NCBI GenBank assembly: GCA_019614645.1
Contig: JABWDB010000013.1
Coordinates: forward strand, 5,260,501-5,324,500
Direction of reading: 5' to 3'
DNA: 64,000 nt
DNA from: Stratiolaelaps scimitus
Lineage: Eukaryota; Arthropoda; Arachnida; Mesostigmata; Laelapidae
In this document: positions 25,809-35,280 of the stretch, in pieces
Layout of the letters: every line of letters starts with the position of its first letter
How positions within the stretch are numbered: the stretch's first letter is position 1
Made by a program: the position numbers and the translations under genes
The notes under the pieces: generated by a model
Told to the model about the DNA's origin: nothing
The model's input: only the letters and a program-made list of their open reading frames with translations
Database searches by the model: none

Positions 25809-25809
25809 G

Positions 25810-26750
25810 TCAGGAGGACGGATCGATCTCCATCAAGCGATTTAAATGATCGATGTGCCCCTTGACCCGCCTATACTTAGCATGTTACTGTGCCCGACAG
25901 GTATAAAGAGCGAGAAGGAACGGTGCAAGTATTTGCACATAATGAATATATTTGTCATCATCATTTGTGGCCGGCGGCCTTACGATATTATCGTATAACC
26001 TGTATGTTTTCCTTGTACATGATCGACGTGTGCCGAATCTTATCGCCTTGTGGTCTGATGAATAAGAAATAAAGGGTCGACTAACAGGAGGGAGTCAATA
26101 ATCTCTGGATCAGAGGCGAAAATGAGATCGATGGGTGATACGCTGCTGTCAACGACTCCAGTGAAGGTCACAACCATTTGGATGAAGCCTTTTGTACGCA
26201 ACTGTTGACAAAGGCAGCCTCAACTGAACGGAAATCAATAATGAGTAAATTACTCCAATTTAAGCTAGGTAAATTAAAATACCCGTTATCACAATGGGGG
26301 AAGAATCACATAGGACATGCGACGAAACTACACTGTTCATAACCTCCGCGCCACGGACACCGCCATCCGACTTCCTAAAATAGCATTATAGAGACTTAAT
26401 TCGTCCACAATTAAGTCCGCTAATTGTCACACGACTCGAGAGAATATTGACTTGGCGGCTTCGCAAAAGATTTGCTCACAATAATTAAGATTCGGCCGCC
26501 GCAAGAGCCCTACACGCGAATGTCCAGTGGTTCCATTGACATTTTTCAAGCAGAACCGATCGATTCCGAAATTTTATATCCGGACATCAAAGCACAGTCC
26601 CGGCAGAAGCCATGCACCAAGATACGGCAAGAGGAAGAAAGATAATGTTGCTTGGGTTCAAATCCTTATGCGAGACGCGGAGCATCTTGAGTTTCTCTAT
26701 CACCCTTCGTTATCTATGGATTCGAGCCAGACATGATCAAAAGGAATCGG
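25810..26750. other. no gene recognised
   Basis: Nothing coding or repetitive could be supported here on either strand. Confidence 0.4.
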
Positions 26751-26846
26751 CCAAAGGTGGCCGAGACATGTTTTCGTAGTAATATCTATAGGCTCAGATC
26801 CGAAGCCTGCTACAGGAGGGGGAACGGCTGAAAGTCAGCTCAAACA
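26751..26846 (+). repeat. S4 repeat, copy 1
   Basis: The ordered blocks AAAGGTGGCC, AGTAATA-C-T, GGCT, GAAGCCTG (GAGGCCTG elsewhere), AGGGGGAACGGCTGAAAG and GTCAGCTC match the copies at 55.8 and 40.4 kb. The family name S4 is mine. Confidence 0.65.
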
Positions 26847-27082
26847 AGGATTCAAGTTTCGGTAAGAGACAGATTTCCGCAATTCTACATTGAGGAAATA
26901 CTCTCAAGCAAATCACGAAGGGTGAGATATATTAAACATTTTTGACAGTGACGCAATAAGGTTTTAAGGAACTGAAGACTTAATTATTGTTCATATTATC
27001 TTGGATATGAATAATTGTTATAAAATTAATATTTTTGACAAAACAATAGTATGCGCAGTAGTAAACTTTTCTTAAAGCTACA

Positions 27083-27669
27083 ATGGAAATAGGACAGCAG
27101 AAATCAGGGTCAAAATTTGATGATGATGAATTAAGTATGCAAACAACACGATATATGAATCCATTGGAAGTACTACACGACAAGGACCTATACCAGCTCG
27201 ACCAATACCAATTATATTCAGTGAGGTTTACAAGGATATTCCACTCTGCCGTTTTGGATTTGAAAGTTACGTCCCAGTGAATGATATTGTCAGAATTTAA
27301 ATACCAAGAAAAAACAAGTATATAAAAAAAAATATATATATATATATATTAGAAAAGATACATCGCAGTGGTAATATTATTTCGGTAGATCGCTTTGTGT
27401 ACTTTGCAATGAAAAAAGCGATTTTTGGACGTTCATTACACGTGTTTCACTTTATTTTTAGTTTCTCTCTCGTTGAGATCATAACCTCCCCCCATTCACA
27501 GGCGGGCATGTACGGATGCATTTTACAGATGACAACAGAGCACCGTGAAATAGTTTCTCGAGGAACGACCACTGACGCATACATCATGAAGCTTGTGCCA
27601 TTGACTCAACATCTCTTTACTTATAATAATATAATTCAGGTCATCGTCAATGATCGACCGATTCGCTAA
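27083..27669 (+). CDS. small two-exon gene, 101-aa protein of unknown function
   Basis: Exon 1 is 27083-27220 (46 codons; ATG with A at -3 and G at +4). It ends TCA before the donor GTGAGG. Exon 2 is 27502-27669 (55 codons plus TAA), preceded by a strong acceptor (CCTCCCCCCATTCACAG). Both junctions are phase 0; the intron is 281 bp and holds a (TA)n run. The N-terminus is acidic and charged (KFDDDELSM, EVLHDKDLYQLDQYQLYS). Exon 2 reads GMYGCILQMTTEHREIVSRG, then TTTDAYIMKLVPLTQHL. The spacing of RGT, TD and LxQ vaguely recalls roadblock/LC7 proteins such as LAMTOR5, but that is speculation. It converges on the Tudor gene, with 119 bp between stops. Upstream exons cannot be excluded. Confidence 0.5.
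27451..27456 (-). terminator. candidate poly-A signal for the Tudor gene
   Basis: AATAAA on minus, 333 bp past the Tudor stop codon, is the first canonical signal met downstream. It lies in the intron of the plus-strand gene, so the Tudor transcript would run antisense to that gene's second exon. Confidence 0.4.
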
Positions 27670-27788
27670 CGGAGACAGTCCTGTTTGTGTTATCTCTTTC
27701 TATAGTTCAGTATCGTATAGATTTCCTTTGTGCTCTTCCCAGTTGTGTCGACGATTCAATCCAGAACCCTATGACAAGTGCTGTAACA

Positions 27789-27905
27789 TCAAGAACCGAT
27801 GACACGGAGCTCATTAAGTAGGTCGATGGTGTTAACAGCATATTCCTCGGCGTCTTGTTCGGTTGACTGCGGACACTCCAACTGGATGAATACTTTTGAG
27901 TTGTC
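27789..27905 (-). CDS. Tudor gene exon 5 (terminal)
   Basis: The acceptor is CTCTCGATTTCAG at 27906, phase 0. It encodes 38 residues beginning DNSKVFIQLECPQSTEQDAE and ending NELRVIGS, then TGA at 27791-27789. The acidic, strongly protein-like composition in a single frame right after a good acceptor supports it. Confidence 0.8.
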   Translation of the reverse strand, partial: DNSKVFIQLECPQSTEQDAEEYAVNTIDLLNELRVIGS

Positions 27906-30900
27906 CTGAAATCGAGAGCCGACATCGGAATAAATGAATTAAAAAAAAGGCACCAAACGTCGACGAGAGACCGAAGACCTGCTTCTTTGTGCATAATTAC
28001 GGAACTAGACAATTCGGCTCAAATCATTTTCATTGTATTTCCAAATAGGTCGCGTTTAGAGGTAAACGATGAACCTATTGCTACTGCCGCTGCTTCCCAG
28101 TACCTAAGCTGTAGTTCGCAACTCAGCGAAGCATACATACCTCGCTGAAGAAGACCGAGTGAATACGGCTTTGCGGTCGATTCACCGTTATACTCTGAAG
28201 AATGGGGAACATCCCCGGAATCCCGATCGCCCTCTCCAGCAATATAGTGGCGCGTTCCGGTTGATGTTGTGGCGATTGCTGTGAGGGATTGGCCACAACC
28301 TTCGACACAGCATCATCTTCAAGCTTCACTTGACGAATCGTCGTGCCCTTATACAGACCTATCAATTGTTGCAAACGAGAGTGGGCAATACGTGCATTAT
28401 AGTGTGAGAATTTCGGAAGCCACAGTAGTCATAGGAAACTAAGGCACCCGGCTATAGAACACTGGGGAAGAGATACACTCTCAGCCGAAGATGGTTTTAG
28501 CAGGCAGAGGCGTTTTTTGTCATCCACGTCAACTCCTCCCCTGCACTGGATCGGCCCACTTTCATCGAGATTGGAAGGTGTCTCTGGTGGTGAAGAAAAT
28601 TTCCTCCTCTCAAAAAAAAGTATGAGAATTTCGCCCAAATGGTCGATATCGTTGCACTACATCAAACGCCGTTACATCGAATCTAACAAATTATCCTTAT
28701 AATATAATAGAAACAACGTTTGTTTCTACAAAGACAATTGTACCCCACGTCGAAAGGTCTTGTCACCTTTCACATTCAACGGGGCTCACTCATTCTTTCC
28801 CTCTCGCACGCTCTCCTCTCTCTCTCTCTCTCTCGAAGGTTTAACTTATCCGATAATGACACATTGGAAATACATAGATAAAAGTAATGGGGGGTAGCAA
28901 AAGAAACATTTCAGACGTACAGAGTGGCCACTCGTCGAGATATTGACGATCCATCATGGGCTTCCAAAGAACACCCACAAATTGTGACCATCCGCTCATC
29001 CCGAGCGACGCCAGAGTTTCTGCTGGAGCTGTCAAAAGCAGCCGTTCCACTTCTTTCACACGCATACGGCCGAGTCGACGCCAACCCCCGAGAGCCTCCC
29101 GCGCGATGTCACCATGCATCACTGGATCGAGTTGCTGCAGTTGTGCAATATTGGATTTGACCAGACGCAGTTCCAATGAGATATTTGTCAAACGGGCGCA
29201 GATGAGCTTTTGAATCGGTTCAATGCTCAGGCACGGCCAGAGTATGGTCACCTGTAGATTAGATACAAATAATGCATACGTTACCTCGTGTCGACACTGG
29301 CCAGACTTCGTCAGCGAGCGTATTATACACGTCAACGGTCTCGGTTAAAGAAAATCGATAAAATCTAAACGGTTTGGGACTGGGCGATTTGAGCCATGTT
29401 GAAAAAATGCGTACCTGCTAGACTACCGCATCGATAAGATCGTAAAGTTGCTTTTTCGTGAGTGCGGCGACCGATATAATTCAGAGACTGTCTCGCCTAG
29501 TCGAATATTGATTGTTTATCTCTCAAATATATAAATTAATAAGGAGGATGCTTCTTCGGTGACAAATTACCTCACGAGCAGACAGCCATAGCAACATTTA
29601 TTATTTTTGTTAACAAGTTTTGCTCAAATAATGCGATCTTACGTTCTAGCGATACAGTTCACGTTGTATGTACTAACCTGATGAGGTAGCTGCACGCTTC
29701 TGTCATATTGGCCCGTAGGATTTCCCCCGCCGTTTATATTGAGATTCTGGAAGCTATCTTGTAGTTCGTTGGCGTATGCGGACGTGTAAGTCGTAGGTGC
29801 TTCCTTCCTTTGAGAATTCGGATAATCGCCATCTTGGCCAACACCGCCAGCTCGCTGAACAGTCCAGTGTCCGGTACCGGACACAGCACTGCGGACTTCA
29901 GGTGTTCCACAAACGTTCTCATGCGCGGGAGCGAGCTGCTGCCCAAGTGGCTGATGAACCGAGTCACCGTATTGTGCTTCCTGTTGGGTAGGGTGCGTTC
30001 CGCCGCTGTATGGCAGGTGTGACCTCGGGTCGAGTCCTTGAGGGCCCCAGCGAGACCTGGTAATTGGTGTTCGTGGTCTGCGCGGAGCTTTTTCGTGCTG
30101 CGGTGACCCAGTGTAATTCACCTGCTGGATAAACGGCCGTTGGTTCTGCTGCTGCTGCTGCCAGACTCGCTGCTGTTGCTGTGATTGTCGTGGCTGATGT
30201 TGTTGTTCTTGCGCAAGCTTCTTCAGCCAGCCCTTCTCAAGCAAAACGTCCAGTATGTCCTCGCCCTGCTGCTTAATCTCCGTGATGAAGATTCGCGCTC
30301 GTTGTTGAGGGCTGGTTTGCTCCTGGGTGTAAGCTAGTTGAAAGGTTTTATTTAACAGAATCTTTCGCAGTTCTTGGGTTTCGTCCCGCGAACCGCTCTC
30401 AATTGCATAACCCGTGAAGAACGCGTCCATGCTTCGTATTTTCCACTCTTTAAACACCTGCGACAGCCTTAGAAGCTTGTCGCGTGCAACCGTCATTGAC
30501 CCGCCTTGGTCAATGAGTTCGACGAGGAAATTGCCAGGCTCGTGGCGGGCCATCATGCGGCACCGCCGCCACGTATCGCCATCTTTGCAGGTGTAGATGC
30601 AGTCCGGCTCCATGTTGTCTATGCCGTGTTCGGCAAACTCGGCGTAGTGAGCCAAACCATGAGTCAGATTGTTTATATCTAACCTCCAGCCGGTTTCCAG
30701 TACGACCAACTGTTGCCCATTGTCGCTTATGGAGATCACTTCGAATGTGCCGCGCATGGCTCTTTTGCCCTGACTCTGGATACAGTGATCCCGCCGAGGC
30801 CCGCCCCTAAAAGCCCAGAAGGAAAACACACAAAGACGCCTCTATAGTGCATCACGACGAGTACTTGGCCTGGTTGTTGGAATACTAAGCGAGATGAGAG

Positions 30901-31486
30901 AAAATCACTCTCCTAGCTATTTTTTTTTGTTAATAAATAACAACAAACGTGATCACCGATGCAGGCCCACACAGACGACCCTTCTTGGAGAACTGTCTCA
31001 TAACTCAAACCTGAGACTGCAATCCTGCGTTAGGAATTGGATAAACCGTCATTGATTAATACTTGCAGCAAGCTGGTTCACCAAGTGTCTCCGCTAGAGA
31101 CGTTCACTGCGTAAATCTCTGAGAGCGTTGCTATTCTAGTTCCGACCTATTTTTATTTAATTATAACTTACATTTGTATGGGCGCCTCTGTTAGGGCATA
31201 GATCTCAAAGCAGTAGCTCTTATGTGTTAGGGTAATGGTGCGCCGCGGTAAATGGGAACTGGTGATGTTGTAGACCATAATAGTATAAGACTATATCTAC
31301 GGCGCTAATTTTGTACGGATTATGTATTGACGCAATTATAATTAGTTATAGAGCTTCCTACCTTGCGTTATTGTAGTTGTTGGTGTTCCTGGACACGTAA
31401 CCGTTGTGGCCATAATTTCTCCTTGAGTAGTCCACGGTAGGAGACTGGCATGTTGCAGCACCCCGGCTGCTATTACTTCTGTTCAT
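27789..31486 (-). CDS. Tudor-domain protein, five exons, 639 aa
   Basis: Exons on minus are 31486-31362, 30806-29678, 29251-28921, 28358-28141 and 27905-27789. They sum to 1920 nt (640 codons) with no internal stop; all introns are GT-AG and all phases match. Residues 1-56 are Arg/Gly/Asn-rich. Residues about 60-238 form an extended Tudor module: flanking strands at 62-105, Tudor barrel at about 108-157 (DGDTWRRCRM, FLVELIDQGG, DKLLRL), and an SN-like tail at 194-238 ending DVLLEKGWLKK. Residues 240-265 are Gln-rich and 266-418 look disordered. Residues 419-639 are folded-looking but unrecognised. Tudor proteins usually bind symmetric dimethyl-arginine of Piwi proteins in germ granules. Here the cage is degenerate (WRR for WYR, DQGG for DYGN), so it may act as a scaffold instead. 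The specific orthologue is not recognised. Confidence 0.85.
27929..27934 (+). terminator. candidate poly-A signal for the 101-aa gene
   Basis: The first AATAAA after the plus-strand stop codon, 260 bp downstream. It lies in intron 4 of the Tudor gene, so the plus-strand 3' UTR would cover Tudor exon 5 in antisense. Confidence 0.4.
28141..28358 (-). CDS. Tudor gene exon 4
   Basis: The acceptor is ATTGATAG at 28359 and the phase matches exon 3. It encodes LYKGTTIRQVKLEDDAVSKV and 52 further residues, ending VFFSE. The donor GTATGTATGC is very strong. A diverged copy of this exon with its acceptor lies at 34129-34340. Confidence 0.8.
28416..28619 (+). mobile_element. S3 short retroelement in Tudor intron 3
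   Basis: A 204-bp insertion ends GAAGAAAATTTCCTCCTCT-C followed by eight A. It is bounded by TGAGAATTTCG direct repeats at 28405-28415 and 28623-28633. The related segment at 34.37-34.44 kb lacks it and carries the target only once, so the boundaries are proven by an empty site. Inner blocks (GGGGAAGAGAT, TTTTAGCAGGCAGAGGCG, GTGTCTCTGGTGGT) recur at 42.13-42.25 kb. I see no box A/B, so it may be a LINE 3' fragment rather than a tRNA SINE. Confidence 0.85.
28820..28841. repeat. (TC)n microsatellite
   Basis: About ten TC units in intron 3 of the Tudor gene, overlapping the in-frame read-through stop of exon 3. Confidence 0.85.
28921..29251 (-). CDS. Tudor gene exon 3
   Basis: The acceptor is ATCTACAG at 29252, phase 0. 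The exon encodes residues 419-528, starting VTILWPCLSIEPIQKLICAR, with a helix-rich basic stretch (GGWRRLGRMRVKEVERLLL). The donor is CTCT then GTACGTCT. The leftover T joins GT of exon 4 to make Cys529. Read-through in this frame would stop at 28841, so a retained-intron isoform ending there is possible. Confidence 0.75.
29678..30806 (-). CDS. Tudor gene exon 2 (Tudor module and Q-rich linker)
   Basis: The acceptor is TTCTGGGCTTTTAG at 30807. The first base, G, completes Arg42 with the AG of exon 1. The exon encodes residues 43-418 and ends with a CAG codon before the donor GTTAGTAC. It contains the whole extended Tudor module and the polyglutamine-type linker (QQQQRVWQQQQQ). Confidence 0.88.
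31362..31486 (-). CDS. Tudor gene exon 1
   Basis: ATG at 31486-31484 with A at -3. It encodes 41 residues starting MNRSNSSRGAATCQS and ending NNYNNA, plus two bases (AG) of Arg42. The donor is GCAAG then GTAGGAAG. The composition (Arg, Asn, Ser, Tyr) suggests a disordered, RNA- or condensate-prone tail with possible Arg-methylation sites. Confidence 0.75.
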
Positions 31487-32545
31487 CTTGATGCTATTTA
31501 TCACTATTGGGTAGGCTCGTTTTTGTGAAAGCTCAGTGATTTAGGATAGTTTTTTCAGGGGCAAACTGTTCAGACTAGATCAGTTTGCCAGATGTCTCAT
31601 CAGGAATATTGATGAACCTGAAATCGGGTTAATGTGATAAGATTAAATACGCTGGTCCATTTTAATACGGCATAGTGGCAGTATGTCTGTAGCGCTCTCC
31701 GAGTTCCAATGTGCGTTACACCCCAAAACGCAGCCTCTAGACTATGAGCAACAGGATGCAAAGTTTGGAAAGACTGCTGGACAGGCTCAAAGTTTCATTC
31801 TTGGCCCCCTGCGGGACGCCTCAGTATGGGCCGCAAATGCAGCGGCGAGCAATATTGAGCTAATTCGTGGTTCAAATCATCTTGAAGGTGCATAGGCGTA
31901 TAAGACATCAAGCACCAATACGGTACCAGTTTCGGCCTGGGTCCCAAGATGAGCGGCGTCTCCAGGTTGCTGGTCTGATCGCAAGTACCATCTCCCAACG
32001 GCAATGACCAGCTCACCACAACTTCAAGCACGCACATGGGCGGTGACAGACTTCGCGGTGCACCGCAGTATAATACTTCCTGCCTGCAGTGGTCCCCGCT
32101 ACGATTTAAAGCTCACACCGCCCTCCTGCGGGACTGCGGCAGGCCGCATTTGCGCGTAGAGATAACGGCGTGTGCCATCTCTGCCACCGATTCTCGCCTG
32201 ACGACGTACCATCTGATTACAGAGCGCTCTCAGTATTGCATACCCAAACTGCGCCAAAATGATCCTTTAGTCTAAGCCAGAAAGATTCTCGGATGCTTGC
32301 TTTCGCCGATACTAAGCTTGTGTTAGCTCTTGCACCTTCACAATCTGTTCATTAATGTACCACGATTTTGCCTACAGCGTCTTTCGGCACGGTGAAGTCA
32401 AACGTAAAACGGTATTTCATTCACTTACAGTTTGTCTTAAATTGTTCCTTCTTACCTTTGCTTCGAGATTGTCGTTGTAACACACTATTTCTGTTTCTAC
32501 GACACCAGCATCAGAGCTCAACACACCGTTGGTTGAGGCACTGCT
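31487..32545. other. upstream region of the Tudor gene; no second gene confirmed
   Basis: The promoter should lie here, but I see no TATA box or initiator I would defend. Two overlapping plus-strand frames at 31683-31900 look mildly protein-like (one with RMQSLERLLDRLKVSFLAP) but lack splice support. Confidence 0.35.
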
Positions 32546-32710
32546 GTGACGACCTGCTCAGTTGCCGTCTCAGCGAGTTGTGAATGCAAGACTGAACCGA
32601 CCAATCTACAACCGATCAACTTCGTCATCCTTTATTTGAACACTCTGACCGTGCTCTGGATACCACTTTGAGATGACGACTTGTTCAGTTACTGTCTTAC
32701 CCAATGTTTA
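32546..32710 (+). repeat. imperfect ~130-bp tandem duplication
   Basis: TGACGACCTGCTCAGTTGCC followed by GTCT at about 32546 recurs as TGACGACTTGTTCAGTTACT followed by GTCT at about 32675. It lies just upstream of an S1/LINE-type tail and may be part of a degraded LINE 3' UTR. Confidence 0.5.
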
Positions 32711-32781
32711 CATATTGTACAAAAATGCGTACCCTTCATATATAAAATATACGTTGCAATAGTTCTTTTAGCTATTATTTT

Positions 32782-32845
32782 TACGAGAACTTAAGCATGC
32801 ACATAGCTGTTCCGTCAATAAACATTTGTTTGAAATTGAAATTGT
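32782..32845 (+). repeat. S1/LINE tail, copy at 32.8 kb
   Basis: ACGAGAACTTAAGCATG, then CTGTTCCGTCAATAAAC, then a GAAATT simple repeat. It matches the 3' end of the LINE at 48.35 kb, including the CGAGAACTTAAGCAT start. No box B precedes it, so it could be a truncated LINE end. Confidence 0.7.
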
Positions 32846-32849
32846 CTCT

Positions 32850-34094
32850 ACTAGTTCGTCTGCTAGACTGCCGTTGCTGTCTACCAGCTTTCGACTAACT
32901 TCGTTATCGTTTTCTAACTTACGACTAACTTCGTCAGCGTTTTTAGCTTTCGCTGCCGCTTGCACCTTGAGGTTCACCTTTAACATCGTCGTCTCACAAC
33001 AACGTCACAATGTATCCTATCGGCAGGTACTATCACCACATGCGCACTTTAGAATCTCCGCGAAGGTCACGGTGCAGTCGACCTCCTTGGCCGTTTCTTC
33101 CATGAACATGAGGCCTTTGTTAAAGTAGAGTCAACGGTGCTGGTGTGCGCTTGAGCGCTACCATCGTGCTCAGTACCTATTTATTACCAGTTATTCATTC
33201 CGTCTCGCTCTCCATGCAGTTGGTGGGGCATCGACCCCTCTATTAATTATATAGGTTGGCGATAAACTAGAAAACTACGAAATCAATATTTTTCCCTTGG
33301 TATTTTCCCGAGAAGGCTAATCTACGAGCTTAATCCAGACAACATTGATTTGCCCTTATTGAATAATATCGATTCGTTCTATGGCTCAAAAGCGTGTCCG
33401 CTGTATGTATTTGTAGACAAACGAACGTATCATCGTGCGAGACCTCACATACGGTTTAATCAAGGACGCCCAAAAGGTCCTCATTGAGGTAGACTAACAT
33501 TTTAGGTCTAGTGACCTAGTGAAAGCCATTGTGATCTATGACTGTGATATGGATACACATATGAACAAATGTAGATGGTATACCAGCTAAAGAGAAAGAA
33601 CTCGATGTAATTTTTGCTGAGCAATTTATTTCAATTACAAAATGAACAGCACGGATTTTGAAAAGGAAAGTCTACAACGACAGCAGGTGCAGTTGCCTCC
33701 AACTGTACTCAGCGTACCCGTAGAGTAAAAAATTACCAGCTGCACGAAGTTTTTATTGACAATAAATCCGCCTTCGACTACTTTACTATATAGCGACGTC
33801 TATCTATTTGAAAGTAAAAGTAAAGCTTTACTGGTTTAGTAAAGGAACTGCAGTTTCACAATGTTTAAGTTCTCTTATATGCCACGACACGGGGCTCGAA
33901 CGTTCGTAGTCGAACGTTCGAGTGCCGGAACTAAATTCACCTGACGAAGGGAATGAGTTTTCAAGGGACCGCTTTTCTTTCTGAAATAGTAAATTTTTAA
34001 TCTTAAAATTCTTCCTGTAATTCGGGAATAAGCGAAATTCAGTTAACAAAGGATCCCGAGTATCGCGGAGCAGCGGAAGGTGTGCACTTATCAA
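32850..34094. other. no gene confirmed
   Basis: At 32880-32960 two ~33-bp units containing CGACTAACTTCGT repeat in tandem. On minus they encode EVSRKLENDN then EVSRKLVDSN, which looks protein-like but has no supporting splice sites. The rest shows nothing recognisable apart from the hairpin at 33895. Confidence 0.35.
33895..33922. repeat. perfect 12-bp hairpin
   Basis: CTCGAACGTTCG at 33895-33906 is complementary to 33911-33922 with a 4-base loop. Each arm itself contains the palindrome CGAACGTTCG. Confidence 0.9.
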
Positions 34095-34099
34095 TATCT

Positions 34100-34560
34100 C
34101 AGCGTTCGTTTGCGCGGACAAGCTTATTCTCGTACACCGAGTGACCACAAGCGTGTGTCCTCTCAGGCGCGAGATCCTGAAGAAATGGGAACATCCTCGA
34201 AATTTCGGCTGCCCTCTTTACCACTACAATCGTGCGTCCAGCCGACATAATTCGTCGACCGCTGGGAAGATTGACCACCACCTTCAACTCAGCATCATCT
34301 TCAAGCACCGCACGACGGATCACCGTGATCTTGTACAGACCTATAAATTATTCGAAACGAAAGTGGACAATACATGCATTAGAGTAAGAGAATTTCGCCC
34401 AAATGGCCGATATCGTCACATTATGTCAAATGCAATCGACTGATACAACCAAAAGACTGGTTAGCCTAGTCTAATAATGATTGCTAATATATCTAATAAT
34501 TGAATTAATTCATATGGGTGGCTCTTCAGCGACAAATCCTCTACACGAGCAGCTGTGGCC
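34100..34560 (-). pseudogene. partial duplicate of the Tudor gene (exon 4 and introns)
   Basis: On minus, 34340-34129 corresponds to Tudor exon 4: LYKITVIRRAVLEDDAELKV against LYKGTTIRQVKLEDDAVSKV, then RMFPFLQD against GMFPILQS. The frame stays open for 70 codons and the acceptor (TTTATAG then GTCTGTA) is kept, but the donor GTATGT has become AATAAG. To the right, 34341-34440 matches intron 3. Then 34447-34560 matches the intron 2 piece at about 29465-29590. About 785 bp containing exon 3 is missing between them. Read-through ends at a TGA at 34099. It is probably a pseudogene, although the open frame leaves a small chance of use as a terminal exon. Confidence 0.75.
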
Positions 34561-35126
34561 TGAAGCGAGATGGAAAAGTAGCCTGCATTGAGTTTGGGTC
34601 GAGTCAAAAGTTGTTGAGAGCATATATCCCCTTCACCTCTTGCACAGAGGACAACCTGTGGAACCGCGCAGTGACCCCACGCTCAGAACAGCGAGCTCTC
34701 ATTGTTTCGAGTTGGGGCTCTTGAGTTGTTGGCATCATTGGGTTGCCCCCGACGCATGGCCAATGCAGATCAATGAGTAAGGTACTGTAGGACCAGTTGG
34801 TTGTTGGTGTCGTTATTGTTGTTGCTGATGTCGCTCGGTAGTCGACTCAGGCGACTGCAGGCTCAGTGCTAAGCGCGTCATAGGAAGTCTGCTGAAGGCG
34901 GTTGGCGGAACGCTGACAGCAAAAGCCAGAGAGCCTGGATGGGTTGAGCCGTATTGGTCCAAAGGAGCCGCGCCGTATGTATTATATTATGTTTATCATT
35001 ACAATCATCATCATTTGCGCGATATGACGACGCATTTCCGAAACTGGCACTGAAATTCAAGGCGGTCGAACACTACATTTCAACAACATATAGTACGTAA
35101 TGCCTAGTGATAGTAGTAATCACAAA
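34561..35126. other. no gene recognised
   Basis: Similarity to the Tudor locus fades near 34560. GTTGTTG-type low-complexity sequence follows at about 34800-34830. Confidence 0.4.
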
Positions 35127-35280
35127 CTGGCAATCGGAGGAGACACGTAGGTGGACGGGTTCGATCCCCACCGTTGCACATTTGCATTTAACCGGGTACG
35201 TCTTATGAAGCAATGTCGAAAGCAGTAGCGTGGACGTTAAATGTTGGCTGTGGGTCATCCTGGAAAATGTATTATAGCAA
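35127..35280 (+). repeat. S2 tRNA-derived SINE, most complete copy
   Basis: A box A-like TGGCAATCGG at about 35129 and a box B GGGTTCGATCCCC at 35157-35169 lie 30 bases apart. The S2 body follows: CATTTGCATTTA, GTCTTATGAAGCAATG, GTGGACGTTAAATG, TTGGCTGTGGGTCA, GGAAAATGTATTATA. The pol III boxes indicate a tRNA-derived SINE. This copy gives the best 5' end of the family. Confidence 0.75.

Noticed and set aside
28359..28700. Treating the sequence right of Tudor exon 4 as coding
   Set aside because: The frame upstream of the acceptor at 28359 is interrupted by the S3 insertion, and by a stop in the 34-kb duplicate. The conserved pyrimidine-rich AG is better explained as intron 3.
28841..28920. 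Read-through of Tudor exon 3 as the end of the gene (stop at 28841)
   Set aside because: A consensus donor GTACGT at 28920 joins in phase to an exon that is itself followed by a consensus donor and a protein-like terminal exon, so splicing is the better model. Read-through remains a possible isoform.
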